Assembly (NCBI GenBank): GCA_029261165.1
Contig: JAJDBV010000037.1
Span: 57,924-121,923 of the forward strand
Reading direction: 5' to 3'
Source of the DNA: Nitrospirota bacterium
GTDB taxonomy: Bacteria; Nitrospirota; Nitrospiria; SBBL01; JAADHI01
Length of the DNA: 64,000 nucleotides
Part shown: positions 41,203 through 49,588 of the stretch, piece after piece
Layout of the letters: the number at the start of each line of letters is the position of its first letter
How positions within the stretch are numbered: position 1 is the first letter of the stretch
The notes under the pieces: generated by a model
What the model was told of the DNA's origin: nothing
What the model saw: only the letters and a program-made list of their open reading frames with translations
Database searches by the model: none
Made by a program: the position numbers and the translations under genes

Positions 41203-41228
41203 CCTCACGTACAAACAGTACGTTCCGG

Positions 41229-41272
41229 TTCTCCGCTCCTCGTGCCTTGCCCTGAAGAAAAATCTGGGCAAC
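41229..41272 (+). repeat. Dispersed repeat family C, copy 1
   Basis: TTCTCCGCTCCTCGTGCCTT followed by GCCCTGAAGAAAAATCTGGG. Lies directly after the family B copy, and the pair fills the purH-purD gap. Confidence 0.5.
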
Positions 41273-41317
41273 CTGAACCGGTTTAACCTTTATGATTAGG
41301 GCCAATCCAGGAAAACT

Positions 41318-42565
41318 ATGAAAATACTTGTTGTTGGGGGTGGGGGGAGAGAGCATGTCTTGGTTTGGAAGATTGCTCAGAGTCCGCGTGTTACGCATCT
41401 CTTTTGCGCCCCTGGAAATGCGGGGATGGCTTCTTTGGCGGAGAGCGTTGACATTAAGGCCGATGATGTTGAGGGGCTTCTCCGGTTTGCGAAAGAGAAA
41501 GAGATCGATCTGACTGTCGTGGGTCCGGAGCTTCCGCTTTCTCTGGGGATCGTGGATCGGTTTGAAGCGGCGGGACGCCGGATTTTCGGGCCGCATCGGG
41601 CCGCATCAGAGATAGAAACGAGCAAGGTTTTTTCGAAATCCTTAATGGAAAAATATGGCATTCCAAGCCCTGCGGCCAGGGTGGTTTCAATCGAAGAAGC
41701 CATTCAGAGGGTGCCCACACTTCCGATGCCGATCGTCTTGAAGGTGGAAGGCCTTGCTGCTGGAAAAGGGGTTGTGGTGGCCAAAACGCCGCAGGAGGCG
41801 ATGGAAGGGCTTGAGCGTTTTAAGGCGATGGGGCCGGCGGCTTCCCAGATTATTCTGGAGGAATATATCGAAGGGCTTGAGATTTCATTCTTTGTGGTGA
41901 CGGATGGGACGATCGCCCTTCCCCTGGCCTCTTCTCATGATCATAAACAGGTATTTGATGGAGGCCACGGACCGAATACAGGGGGTATGGGGGCAGTCTC
42001 CCCCACGCCAAGGCTGAGCGCTGAGATTGAATCGGAGATCATGTCGAAGGTGATCGCTCCGACACTTCAGGGCCTTGCCAGCGAGGGGACGCCTTACCAG
42101 GGGGTGCTTTATGCGGGCTTGATGTTAAGCGCAGAGGGGATCAGTGTTCTGGAGTTTAACGCCCGTTGGGGAGATCCTGAGGCCCAGGCGATCCTGCCCA
42201 GACTGAAAACAGATTGGGTGGAGGTTATGGAGGCGACACTGGATCATCGTCTTGACCGGATCAAACTTGAATGGAAGGAGGCGGCAGCGACTTGTGTGGT
42301 CCTGGCCTCTGAGGGTTATCCGGGCTCTTATCGAAAGGGAGATAATATTTCGGGTCTGGACAATGCCGACCTTCCTGATGTCTTTATTTTTCATGCCGGG
42401 ACGGAGCGGCAAGGGGACAGATGGGTTACGCGGGGCGGACGCGTTCTTGGTGTTACGGCCTTGGGGGCGAGCCTTGCTGAATCCCGCCATAAGGCCTATC
42501 AAGCCATTGGCCGAATCTCCTTCCCGGGGATGCACTTTCGGAGCGATATCGGCGCTACGGGGTAA
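41318..42565 (+). CDS. purD: Phosphoribosylamine-glycine ligase
   Basis: A 415-residue ATP-grasp enzyme of purine synthesis with ILVVGGGGREHVLVWKIAQS, KVEGLAAGKGVVVAKT, PNTGGMGAVSPTP and FNARWGDPEAQAILPRL. It follows purH after two repeat elements and is probably expressed separately or by read-through. Confidence 0.97.
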   Translation: MKILVVGGGGREHVLVWKIAQSPRVTHLFCAPGNAGMASLAESVDIKADDVEGLLRFAKEKEIDLTVVGPELPLSLGIVDRFEAAGRRIFGPHRAASEIETSKVFSKSLMEKYGIPSPAARVVSIEEAIQRVPTLPMPIVLKVEGLAAGKGVVVAKTPQEAMEGLERFKAMGPAASQIILEEYIEGLEISFFVVTDGTIALPLASSHDHKQVFDGGHGPNTGGMGAVSPTPRLSAEIESEIMSKVIAPTLQGLASEGTPYQGVLYAGLMLSAEGISVLEFNARWGDPEAQAILPRLKTDWVEVMEATLDHRLDRIKLEWKEAAATCVVLASEGYPGSYRKGDNISGLDNADLPDVFIFHAGTERQGDRWVTRGGRVLGVTALGASLAESRHKAYQAIGRISFPGMHFRSDIGATG

Positions 42566-42568
42566 GTC

Positions 42569-43210
42569 ATGAAAAAAGTACTCCTGGTTGATCCAGACGA
42601 TCCCGACCCAAAAGTGCTTTCCAGCCTTGGCGGCGTGATTCGTAAGGGGGGTGTCATTGCCTTTCCGACGGACACCTTTTACGGTCTGGCCGTCAACCCC
42701 TTTGATCCGGATGCGCTTGCCCGCCTTTTTGAGATAAAGGGTCGGGATTGTTCAAAGCCAATTCTTCTCCTTATCGCATCTTCGGAAATGCTCTATCCTT
42801 TGGTGGAGAGGGTTCTCCCTCTTGCAGAGAAGGCGATGACGCAGTTCTGGCCCGGACCACTGACCCTTGTGTTTAAAGGGGCAAGACAACTGCCTGATCT
42901 CTTAATGGCGGGGACGGGGAAAATCGGTATCCGGTTCCCTGACGCAAGACTTTCCATCCGTTTAATCAAGGCCGTTGGCCTTCCTTTAACCGCGACGAGT
43001 GCAAACCGTTCGGGAGAAAACCCCTCAATCTGTGCAGAAGATGTTGAGGAGATGTTGTCTCCGGATATCGATCATATTCTGGATGGAGGTCTCACTTGCC
43101 TGCCGATGCCATCTACCGTTCTGGATGTATCGACATCCCGACCCAAGGTCTTGCGCGAGGGGAAAATTTCAACGAAGGTGTTAGAGGAAGGGCTTGGGGT
43201 CCGGCTCTGA
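42569..43210 (+). CDS. Threonylcarbamoyl-AMP synthase (TsaC/Sua5/YrdC family)
   Basis: A 213-residue protein of the YrdC/Sua5 family, first step of t6A37 tRNA modification. Markers are GGVIAFPTDTFYGLAVNPFD, KGRDCSKPILLLI, FWPGPLTLVF, IGIRFPDARLSI and TATSANRSGENPS, ending with PSTVLDVS. The YrdC domain fills the protein, and there is no full Sua5 C-terminal domain. It is 3 bases after purD. Its 3' end is followed by a run of ten G (43227-43236). Confidence 0.92.
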   Translation: MKKVLLVDPDDPDPKVLSSLGGVIRKGGVIAFPTDTFYGLAVNPFDPDALARLFEIKGRDCSKPILLLIASSEMLYPLVERVLPLAEKAMTQFWPGPLTLVFKGARQLPDLLMAGTGKIGIRFPDARLSIRLIKAVGLPLTATSANRSGENPSICAEDVEEMLSPDIDHILDGGLTCLPMPSTVLDVSTSRPKVLREGKISTKVLEEGLGVRL

Positions 43211-43236
43211 TCGCTACACGTTTAGAGGGGGGGGGG

Positions 43237-43521
43237 TTATTCTTTGGGTTTTGTTTTAGCGGGTGATTCTTGTTTTTGTTTTTTTTTAGGAGGTATGGCC
43301 GTTTTATTCTCTCCCTTCGTCTCGGAAGGGCCGTCTTTTTTCTTTCTGGCATAATCGTTGATATAAAACCCACTCCCCTTGAAGATCAGACCGGAAGCGG
43401 AAACAATGCGATGAACGCTCCCCTTGCAGGTATCACAGGACGTTAATGGCGGGTCCGATATCTTTTGCAAGACTTCTATGCGTTTATTACAGGATTGACA
43501 TTCATATTCATAAATCGGCAC
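43237..43521 (-). CDS. FmdB-family zinc ribbon protein
   Basis: A 94-residue protein starting MPIYEYECQSCNKRIEVLQK, with CxxC (about 8-11) and a second CDTC pair, then IFKGSGFYINDYARKK. This is the FmdB-type regulatory zinc ribbon domain, often found beside formamidase or biosynthetic genes; its function is unclear. The tail is Lys/Pro-rich and disordered. It converges with the TsaC-like gene. Confidence 0.9.
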   Translation of the reverse strand: MPIYEYECQSCNKRIEVLQKISDPPLTSCDTCKGSVHRIVSASGLIFKGSGFYINDYARKKKDGPSETKGENKTAIPPKKKQKQESPAKTKPKE

Positions 43522-43550
43522 AACTTTATCTCCTTTTAATCATTTCCCTA

Positions 43551-43680
43551 ATTGAAGAACTCCGCCCCGGATGCGGCGAGGACCCTCCAACCCGAACGGA
43601 AAGTAAACCTCTAAATTTATTCGCTCACAAATCCTCGGCCTAGAAGAACGCGGTTTGCGTTTGCTATGCGTGTTCAGAGC
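43551..43680 (-). repeat. Dispersed repeat family B, copy 2
   Basis: On the minus strand it aligns end to end with copy 1 (41079-41202), with identical blocks TAGAGGTTTACTT and GTTCTTCAAT and a similar hairpin loop CTTCTAG. Opposite orientation to copy 1. Confidence 0.7.
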
Positions 43681-43691
43681 CGATCTTCATT

Positions 43692-44885
43692 TTAAGTTAA
43701 AAGACGAATCGCCTGCTCTATCTTCTTCATTCCTCGTTCCAGGATATCTTCAGGGGCGGCGTAGGAAATTCTCAAATATCCTTCGGCCCCGAAGGCCACG
43801 CCGGGGATGGTGGTGACGCCGCCTTCTTCCAGAAGAAAGGTGGCCAGATCAACAGAGCCAAGGATTTCCTCCCCTTTGTGTCTCTTTCCGAGGATTTTTT
43901 GTACATTTGGAAAAAGATAAAAACTTCCTGCTGGACTCGGGCATTGTATCCCGGGAATCCGATTCAATCCTTTAATCATAAACTGCCTTCTCCGGCCAAA
44001 TTCCTCAATCATTGTTTGGATGAAAGGTGTGCCTTCTTTCAAGGCCGCCGCCGCCGCTTTTTGTGAAATTGATGTCGGGTTAGACGTACTTTGGCTCTGC
44101 ACGGTTCCCATCGCCCTGATAATCTCTTTCGGTCCGGCGGCGTAGCCGATTCGCCATCCTGTCATCGCGTAAGCCTTGGAGACGCCATTGACCACGATCG
44201 TTTTCTTCTTTAAATCGGGACTTAAGGAGGCAATACTGGTATGGGATCTTCCTTCATAAATAAATTTCTCGTAGATTTCATCAGAGATAATCCACAAAGG
44301 TGTGTTTAACAGAAGGTCGGAAAAGGCCTCGAAATGTTTTGCCGTATAAGTTGCGCCGGTCGGATTGGAGGGCGAGTTGAAGATGACGCCCTTTGTCCTG
44401 GGTGTGATCGCCTCTTTTAATTGCTCCGGCGTCATCAGGAAGCCATCTTCTTCTTTTGTCTTGACGATGACGGGAATGGCGTCATTCAGAAGCACCTGAT
44501 CCGGGTAGGAAACCCAGTACGGCGCCGGAATGATGACCTCGTCTCCCTTTTCAAAAAGGACCTGGGCGATGTTGTATAAGCTGTGTTTTGCCCCACAGGA
44601 AACAATGATTTCATTGTGGTCGTAGTCCAGGCCGTTATCCACCTTCAATTTTTGGAGGATGATCTCTTTAAGTTCAAGGGCGCCTGAAGGCGGGGTGTAC
44701 TTGGTGTACCCCGAACGGATGGCGTCGATGCCGGCCTTGGAAGCGGTCTCAGGGGTTTGAAAGTCAGGTTCTCCGAGACCCAGATTCACAACATCGATTC
44801 CCCGTTCGATCAAGGTTCTTGCTCTGGCGGCCATTGCCATCGTTGGGGAGGGCTTGATTTTTCCGATTCTATTTGCGAGCCTCAT
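43692..44885 (-). CDS. Aspartate aminotransferase-type PLP enzyme (class Ib)
   Basis: A 397-residue fold-type I aminotransferase of the AspC/AspAT-Ib group, with NLGLGEPDFQTPE, PAPYWVSYPDQVLL, NSPSNPTGATY, IISDEIYEKFIYEG and the PLP lysine in VVNGVSKAYAMTGWRIGYAA. Substrate specificity (aspartate, prephenate or alanine) cannot be fixed from sequence. The start overlaps the coaD stop by 4 bases. Confidence 0.93.
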   Translation of the reverse strand: MRLANRIGKIKPSPTMAMAARARTLIERGIDVVNLGLGEPDFQTPETASKAGIDAIRSGYTKYTPPSGALELKEIILQKLKVDNGLDYDHNEIIVSCGAKHSLYNIAQVLFEKGDEVIIPAPYWVSYPDQVLLNDAIPVIVKTKEEDGFLMTPEQLKEAITPRTKGVIFNSPSNPTGATYTAKHFEAFSDLLLNTPLWIISDEIYEKFIYEGRSHTSIASLSPDLKKKTIVVNGVSKAYAMTGWRIGYAAGPKEIIRAMGTVQSQSTSNPTSISQKAAAAALKEGTPFIQTMIEEFGRRRQFMIKGLNRIPGIQCPSPAGSFYLFPNVQKILGKRHKGEEILGSVDLATFLLEEGGVTTIPGVAFGAEGYLRISYAAPEDILERGMKKIEQAIRLLT

Positions 44886-45388
44886 GAGGCCTTGCTCCCG
44901 TATTTTTCCCGTAATTTTTCTGTAACCGGCTTTGGAACAAGGGTGGAAATCTTTCCATCGTAGCTGGCGACCTCTTTGATCAGTGTAGAGGTCAAGTAAG
45001 AGTATTCTTCACTCGGCATGAGGAAGACTGTTTCAATACTGGTGTCAAGTTTTCGATTCATGAGGGCCATTTGAAACTCAAATTCAAAGTCGGAGACAGC
45101 CCGAATTCCCCTGATAATGGCACTGGCTCCTTTTTGGGCAACGTAATCGACGAGGAGCCCGTCAAAGGATTCGATACGCAGTCCGTCGAGGCCTTCCGTT
45201 GCCTGTCGGATCATCTCAAGGCGCTCCTCAAGAGTGAAAAGGGGGGTTTTCCTGGGGTTCGGTGCAATGGCGAGGATCAAGTTTGGAAAAAGGCGGAGGG
45301 CCCTCCTTGCAATATCAAGATGTCCATTGGTAATTGGATCAAAGGTGCCGGGGTATACAGCTGATTTTTGGGGTTCATTTTCTGCCAT
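44882..45388 (-). CDS. coaD: Phosphopantetheine adenylyltransferase
   Basis: A 168-residue enzyme of coenzyme A synthesis. AVYPGTFDPITNGHLDIARR contains the T/HxGH nucleotidyltransferase motif; later are RGIRAVSDFEFEFQMALMNR and SSTLIKE-type sequence (YLTSTLIKEVASYDG). It overlaps rsmD by 14 bases. Confidence 0.96.
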   Translation of the reverse strand: MAENEPQKSAVYPGTFDPITNGHLDIARRALRLFPNLILAIAPNPRKTPLFTLEERLEMIRQATEGLDGLRIESFDGLLVDYVAQKGASAIIRGIRAVSDFEFEFQMALMNRKLDTSIETVFLMPSEEYSYLTSTLIKEVASYDGKISTLVPKPVTEKLREKYGSKAS

Positions 45389-45917
45389 AAAAAGAAAGGA
45401 GAGTCTCTCCGTATTTATACTTTTTAATTAAAAGAAAGATCCCTATTTTTTCTGGAAGAGATTTTTTGTGATGGTGCTCAATGATCACTTCGCCATCCTC
45501 AGCTATGATATCACCCTGTTTGAGCCTTGGCAATATCTTTTCAACTTCGTCGCTTGTATAGGGAGGATCAATGAAAATAAAGTCAAAAGACTGTTTTGTC
45601 CTTCTTATAAAGTCGGACGCAGATTTTGCAATGATCTGGTAATGTCCTTCAAATGAATTCTTGGGGATATTTTTTTGTAGGGTGCGGAGATGTTTTCGGT
45701 TCTGATCTACAAAGACGACGTGGCCTGCCCCCCGGCTCAGCGCTTCTATCCCGACCGAACCGCTTCCGGCATATAGATCAAGAAAAGAGGCCATTGTAAT
45801 GCGATCTGATAAAATATTGTAGAGGGCGCCTTTGACTTTGTCAGAGGTCGGACGGACATCGAGTCCAGGGGGAGCGATCAGCTTTCGTCCTTTCATTGTT
45901 CCCGCGATGATACGCAC
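45375..45917 (-). CDS. rsmD: 16S rRNA (guanine-966-N2)-methyltransferase
   Basis: A 180-residue SAM-dependent methyltransferase: RIIAGTMKGRKLIAPPG, RPTSDKVKGALYNIL, FLDLYAGSGSVGIEALSRGA (SAM-binding) and the catalytic FIFIDPPYTSDE. The start is GTG 45917 with a GGAGG site 7 bases upstream. The rsmD-coaD pair is common. It is divergent from the CstA gene. Confidence 0.95.
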   Translation of the reverse strand: MRIIAGTMKGRKLIAPPGLDVRPTSDKVKGALYNILSDRITMASFLDLYAGSGSVGIEALSRGAGHVVFVDQNRKHLRTLQKNIPKNSFEGHYQIIAKSASDFIRRTKQSFDFIFIDPPYTSDEVEKILPRLKQGDIIAEDGEVIIEHHHKKSLPEKIGIFLLIKKYKYGETLLSFYGRK

Positions 45918-46029
45918 AAAAATACCTCCAGAATCCGATGAAATTCCATCCAGTCTCTCTGGGCTTTCAAAAAGTCTGTCGGGAGGAGATATCTCGGTTT
46001 CTTAAACATCTTACAGAGTGGCATCCATT

Positions 46030-46058
46030 TTGACAACAGTTCATCGTTTCGATAAGAT
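46030..46058 (+). promoter_or_regulatory. Sigma-70-like promoter of the CstA-type gene
   Basis: TTGACA, a 17-base spacer and TAAGAT, 72 bases before the start codon. Confidence 0.6.
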
Positions 46059-46130
46059 GTGTCCCCGGTGTTTCGGAGAGGTCTTAACGTCGTCCCATAT
46101 TTCGATATTCCTTAGACAGGTTGAATTTGA

Positions 46131-47807
46131 ATGGCTATCTTGATCGCCTTAAGTGTCCTGACCCTTTTTTACCTTCTGGGTTATCGAGGCTACTCCCGGA
46201 TTCTTGCCGAAAAGGTCTTCGGTCTCTCGGACAAAGAACAGACACCGGCACACAACGCCGCGCTTCGGGATGATTACGACTATATCCCGACAAACAAACA
46301 TATCCTCTGGGGCCATCATTATACCTCCATCGCCGGGGCCGCTCCCATTATCGGCCCGGCGGTGGCCGTGATCTGGGGATGGTTTCCCGCCCTCTTCTGG
46401 GTGGTTTTCGGCACGATTTTCATCGGAGCGGCGCACGATTTCGGTGCCCTGGTCCTCTCGACCCGAAATGACGGGCGGTCGATGGGAGACCTCGCGGCGA
46501 CCATCGTCACCCCGCGTGTTCGGATTCTCTTTCAGATTATTATCTATTTCCTGGTCTGGATTGTCCTGGCGGTCTTTGCCTTCGCCATCGGTGTTCTGTT
46601 TCACCGATACCAGGCCTCGGTCATCCCGGTTAATTTTGAAATTGTCGTTGCCCTCATCATCGGGACCCTCTTTCACAAGAAAAAAGGCGGGATTCTCATC
46701 CCTTCCATCATTGCCCTGATCTCCCTCTATGCCATGGTCGCCGTTGGAATTGCCGTGCCGGTTTCCCTGGAGCCGCTCGTTGGGCCCGGGGGAAACCCGA
46801 TTACCCTCTGGGCGGTCCTTCTCCTTATTTACGCGGGCATCGCAAGCCTCCTTCCGGTCTGGCTCCTTCTTCAGCCTCGTGATTATATCAATTCACACCA
46901 GTTGATTGTGGGATTGGTTGCCCTGGTCCTTGGCTTGATCTTTTTAAACCCGGAGATGAATGCGCCTGCGTTCAACCTTCATCCGGTGGGGGCACCGCCT
47001 CTTTTCCCGGTGATCTTTGTCACGATCGCCTGCGGTGCGGTCTCAGGTTTTCACGGCCTGGTCGCGAGCGGAACGACCTCGAAACAGCTCGACAAGATGA
47101 AAGATGCCCGATTCATCGGCTACGGCGGGATGTTGGGAGAGGGGGCACTGGCGCTCATTGCGACGCTGGCGGTCGCAGCTGGACTCCCCGACTGGTCGAC
47201 GCATTATGCCTCATGGAATGCCTCTGGAATTAATGCCATCTCTAATTTTGTGACAGGTGCGGGCACCTTTCTGGAGGCGCTCGCACTCCCGACCGGCTGG
47301 GCGCAAGCCATTGTTGCAGTCCTTGCCGTTTCCTTCGCGGCAACCTCAATGGACACCGGCGCCCGGATTCAGCGGCTGGTTGTTTCCGAATTGGGGGCGG
47401 CATTAAAGATCCCGATGTTAAAAAACCGTTTTGTCGCGACGCTCGTTGCGGTCGGTCCGGCGATCCCGCTTGTCATGGCCGGGCCGAAGGTCTGGGTTCC
47501 CCTCTGGCTCCTTTTCGGGACGACAAATCAACTCATCGGCGGAATGACCCTTCTTATTCTCGTCGTCTACCTTTACCGGTCAAAGCGCCCGGTCCTCCAT
47601 TTTGCCATCCCGATGGTCTTCCTCGTCACAATGACAACCGGCGCAATGATTTACAATATCATCAGCTGGAGCAGGCAACTCGGAACGGAAGGGGCGTCCT
47701 CGAACTTCTTGACGGTCCTGATCGGGTCAGCCATCCTGATCCTTGAAATTTGGATGATCGTCGAAACCATCCTGATCCTCCGAAACCTTCGGGCCGAGCG
47801 TAAATAA
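46131..47807 (+). CDS. cstA: CstA-family transporter
   Basis: A 558-residue integral membrane protein with about 15 helices. DYDYIPTNKHILWGHHYTSI, the first-helix region AAPIIGPAVAV and GTIFIGAAHDFGALVLSTR are the CstA signatures. CstA/BtsT proteins import peptides or pyruvate during carbon limitation. At 558 residues it is shorter than E. coli CstA (about 700), as in many non-enteric members. It is monocistronic. Confidence 0.9.
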   Translation: MAILIALSVLTLFYLLGYRGYSRILAEKVFGLSDKEQTPAHNAALRDDYDYIPTNKHILWGHHYTSIAGAAPIIGPAVAVIWGWFPALFWVVFGTIFIGAAHDFGALVLSTRNDGRSMGDLAATIVTPRVRILFQIIIYFLVWIVLAVFAFAIGVLFHRYQASVIPVNFEIVVALIIGTLFHKKKGGILIPSIIALISLYAMVAVGIAVPVSLEPLVGPGGNPITLWAVLLLIYAGIASLLPVWLLLQPRDYINSHQLIVGLVALVLGLIFLNPEMNAPAFNLHPVGAPPLFPVIFVTIACGAVSGFHGLVASGTTSKQLDKMKDARFIGYGGMLGEGALALIATLAVAAGLPDWSTHYASWNASGINAISNFVTGAGTFLEALALPTGWAQAIVAVLAVSFAATSMDTGARIQRLVVSELGAALKIPMLKNRFVATLVAVGPAIPLVMAGPKVWVPLWLLFGTTNQLIGGMTLLILVVYLYRSKRPVLHFAIPMVFLVTMTTGAMIYNIISWSRQLGTEGASSNFLTVLIGSAILILEIWMIVETILILRNLRAERK

Positions 47808-48203
47808 GACCAGCTTATAATTTTGTGTGGCGCAAAAATACGGCATAATAGGGTGTATAGGTGTGTCTACAAGGCGATACAGTTTCAGGATACAAATATA
47901 AGCTGGCTTAAGCCAGCAAAGCCCCGGTTTCTAAAGAGAACCCTTGAACGGTTCCTTAATCCCTTTTTCCTAATTCACATAAAAAGTGTCCATAAAAGTA
48001 GACAAACCCACGAGATAAAATCCAGCGGACCCCTTATGTTTCAACAAGTTACATCATGGCATGGAATATGCTCTGTTACTCCCTTAAGGTATAGCCTTGG
48101 AGCGCTCCAGAGGATGAGCCTAGGGAGTGGAAAGACATTTGGGTGCCGTGTGGGACCAGGTTGCTGCGGCCATAGAAACTGGAAGTGAGAAAGGAGTCAG
48201 GAT
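47808..48203. other. Intergenic region with sigma-54-like promoter
   Basis: Nearly 400 bases between the CstA gene and the CBS gene pair. I see no gene; a chance open frame at 47823-48188 lacks coding character. The main feature is the GG-N10-GC element at 48057-48072. Confidence 0.5.
48057..48072 (+). promoter_or_regulatory. Sigma-54-like promoter upstream of CBS gene pair
   Basis: TGGCATGGAATATGCT matches the -24/-12 consensus (TGGCACG-N4-TTGCA) at most positions, with exact GG-N10-GC spacing. The first CBS gene starts about 130 bases downstream. Confidence 0.5.
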
Positions 48204-48662
48204 ATGCGGAGATTGGCTTTTCGCGTTGGGGGTAAAAGCATGATGGAGATGACTGCCTCCCACATGATGGAGAGAAATGTGATTTCCTTTGGTAAGAATG
48301 CGTACTGTTATGAACTGGCAGACGTTTTGTTCAATAGGGGCTTCGGCAGTATCCCGATCATTGACCGTGGGCGGACTTTGATCGGACTTGTGAGCGAGTA
48401 CGACATTTTAGATGCCCTGATGGAAGGGACGAATTTACGTGAGACACTTTCACTGGAGGTCATGACTCAGCCGGCAATATCGGTTAAAGAGGAAACGCCG
48501 ATTGAAGATGTCATCACTCTCCTTCAGTCTCGACATCTCATCCGGGTACCGGTCGTTGATAACGAAGGGAAGTTAACAGGTATCATTGCGCGTAGAGATA
48601 TCCTTAAGTGTTATGTCAAGTCGAACTTTGGGCCGCTACCCGGTTTCCGTCATGATGTTTGA
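48204..48662 (+). CDS. CBS-domain pair protein, copy 1
   Basis: A 152-residue protein consisting of two CBS motifs (about residues 15-70 and 88-145), a Bateman module that binds adenine nucleotides. Repeated markers are FNRGFGSIPIIDRGRTLIGL and LLQSRHLIRVPVVDNEGKLT. A ribosome site AAGGAG precedes the ATG. A close paralogue follows. Standalone CBS pairs often sense energy charge or regulate a partner enzyme. Confidence 0.88.
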   Translation: MRRLAFRVGGKSMMEMTASHMMERNVISFGKNAYCYELADVLFNRGFGSIPIIDRGRTLIGLVSEYDILDALMEGTNLRETLSLEVMTQPAISVKEETPIEDVITLLQSRHLIRVPVVDNEGKLTGIIARRDILKCYVKSNFGPLPGFRHDV

Positions 48663-48739
48663 ACCTGCACCGCAAGCAGCCCCGTTCCTAACAGTGGGGC
48701 GTTCCTAAGAGATAAGCCTAGTTTATAAGGAGACGAGTT

Positions 48740-49186
48740 ATGCGGCGAATAGATTTTCTTGTTGGTGGAAAAAGTATGACAGATATGACCGCCTCTCATG
48801 TGATGGAAAGACACGTGATCTCCTGTCGTGTAGAGACGTCATGTCACGACATGGCAGACACAATGGTCAAGGGAGGTTTCGGAAGTATCCCGATCATTGA
48901 CAATGAGCAGACCTTGATCGGGCTTGTGAGCGAATATGACATCCTGGATGCTTTGATGAAGGGGAAGTATCTCCTCAAGACCCCTGCATCAGAGGTCATG
49001 ACCCAACCTGTTATATCAATCAATGAGGAAACCCCGATAAAAGAAGTGATTGCCCTTATTCAGTCTCGTCACCTCATACGGGTTCCAGTGGTTGACCATG
49101 AAGGGAAGCTCATAGGACTTGTTGCGCGGAGGGATATTATTGGATGTTATCTCGAAACAAGCTTAAGTTCTTTACCCAGTTTTTAA
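48740..49186 (+). CDS. CBS-domain pair protein, copy 2
   Basis: A 148-residue paralogue of the preceding protein (about 60-65 percent identical by eye), same layout: GGFGSIPIIDNEQTLIGLVS and IQSRHLIRVPVVDHEGKLIG. The intergenic 77 bases hold a GCCCC/GGGGC hairpin (about 48676-48702), which may attenuate transcription, and an AAGGAGA ribosome site. The pair arose by tandem duplication. Confidence 0.88.
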   Translation: MRRIDFLVGGKSMTDMTASHVMERHVISCRVETSCHDMADTMVKGGFGSIPIIDNEQTLIGLVSEYDILDALMKGKYLLKTPASEVMTQPVISINEETPIKEVIALIQSRHLIRVPVVDHEGKLIGLVARRDIIGCYLETSLSSLPSF

Positions 49187-49588
49187 TAGTATTTACGCGA
49201 AAACATTAACGAATCAAGTTGATCCGGCGGCCTGTTGTGGTGCGGGCTGGGGAGTTTGCGTGCATTCGACTTTTAAATCTCTTCTTCTTAAAGCATTTAA
49301 GGCTTAGCCTCCCGTCTTTTATTCGTCAGTTCGTCATTTCTATTGTATGGCCCCGTTCCCACAGGGTTATGTACAGCTAAGGTTTACTCATTCCTCTCGT
49401 TGTTTATGATGTAGCAAACCGCATGGCGCTTACAGCTTCAGTTGGCGACCGCAAGTCACCATTTTTATCGCCATTCGTACCATGAAGCTATGGGTAAACT
49501 TGGGGTGGGGGGGAAATCTTGATTTTCCTATCGATACAAGCAACCTCCTCTCAGATTAAGATATTTAAAGTAGGGATTAAGAACAAGC
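49187..49588. other. Intergenic region ahead of the oxidase-antiporter operon
   Basis: 400 bases without a gene. I find no convincing sigma-70 or sigma-54 promoter here (the best GG-N10-GC matches are weak) and no T-rich terminator. It includes a run of seven G at 49507-49513. The operon's promoter must lie here. Confidence 0.45.

Noticed and set aside
43227..43236. Run of ten G between convergent genes as a phase-variable promoter
   Set aside because: It sits at the two gene ends, not in a promoter or coding frame, so length changes would have no obvious effect.
47823..48188. 121-codon plus-strand open frame after the CstA gene
   Set aside because: Composition is not protein-like, and it contains the sigma-54-like promoter and the leader of the CBS gene.
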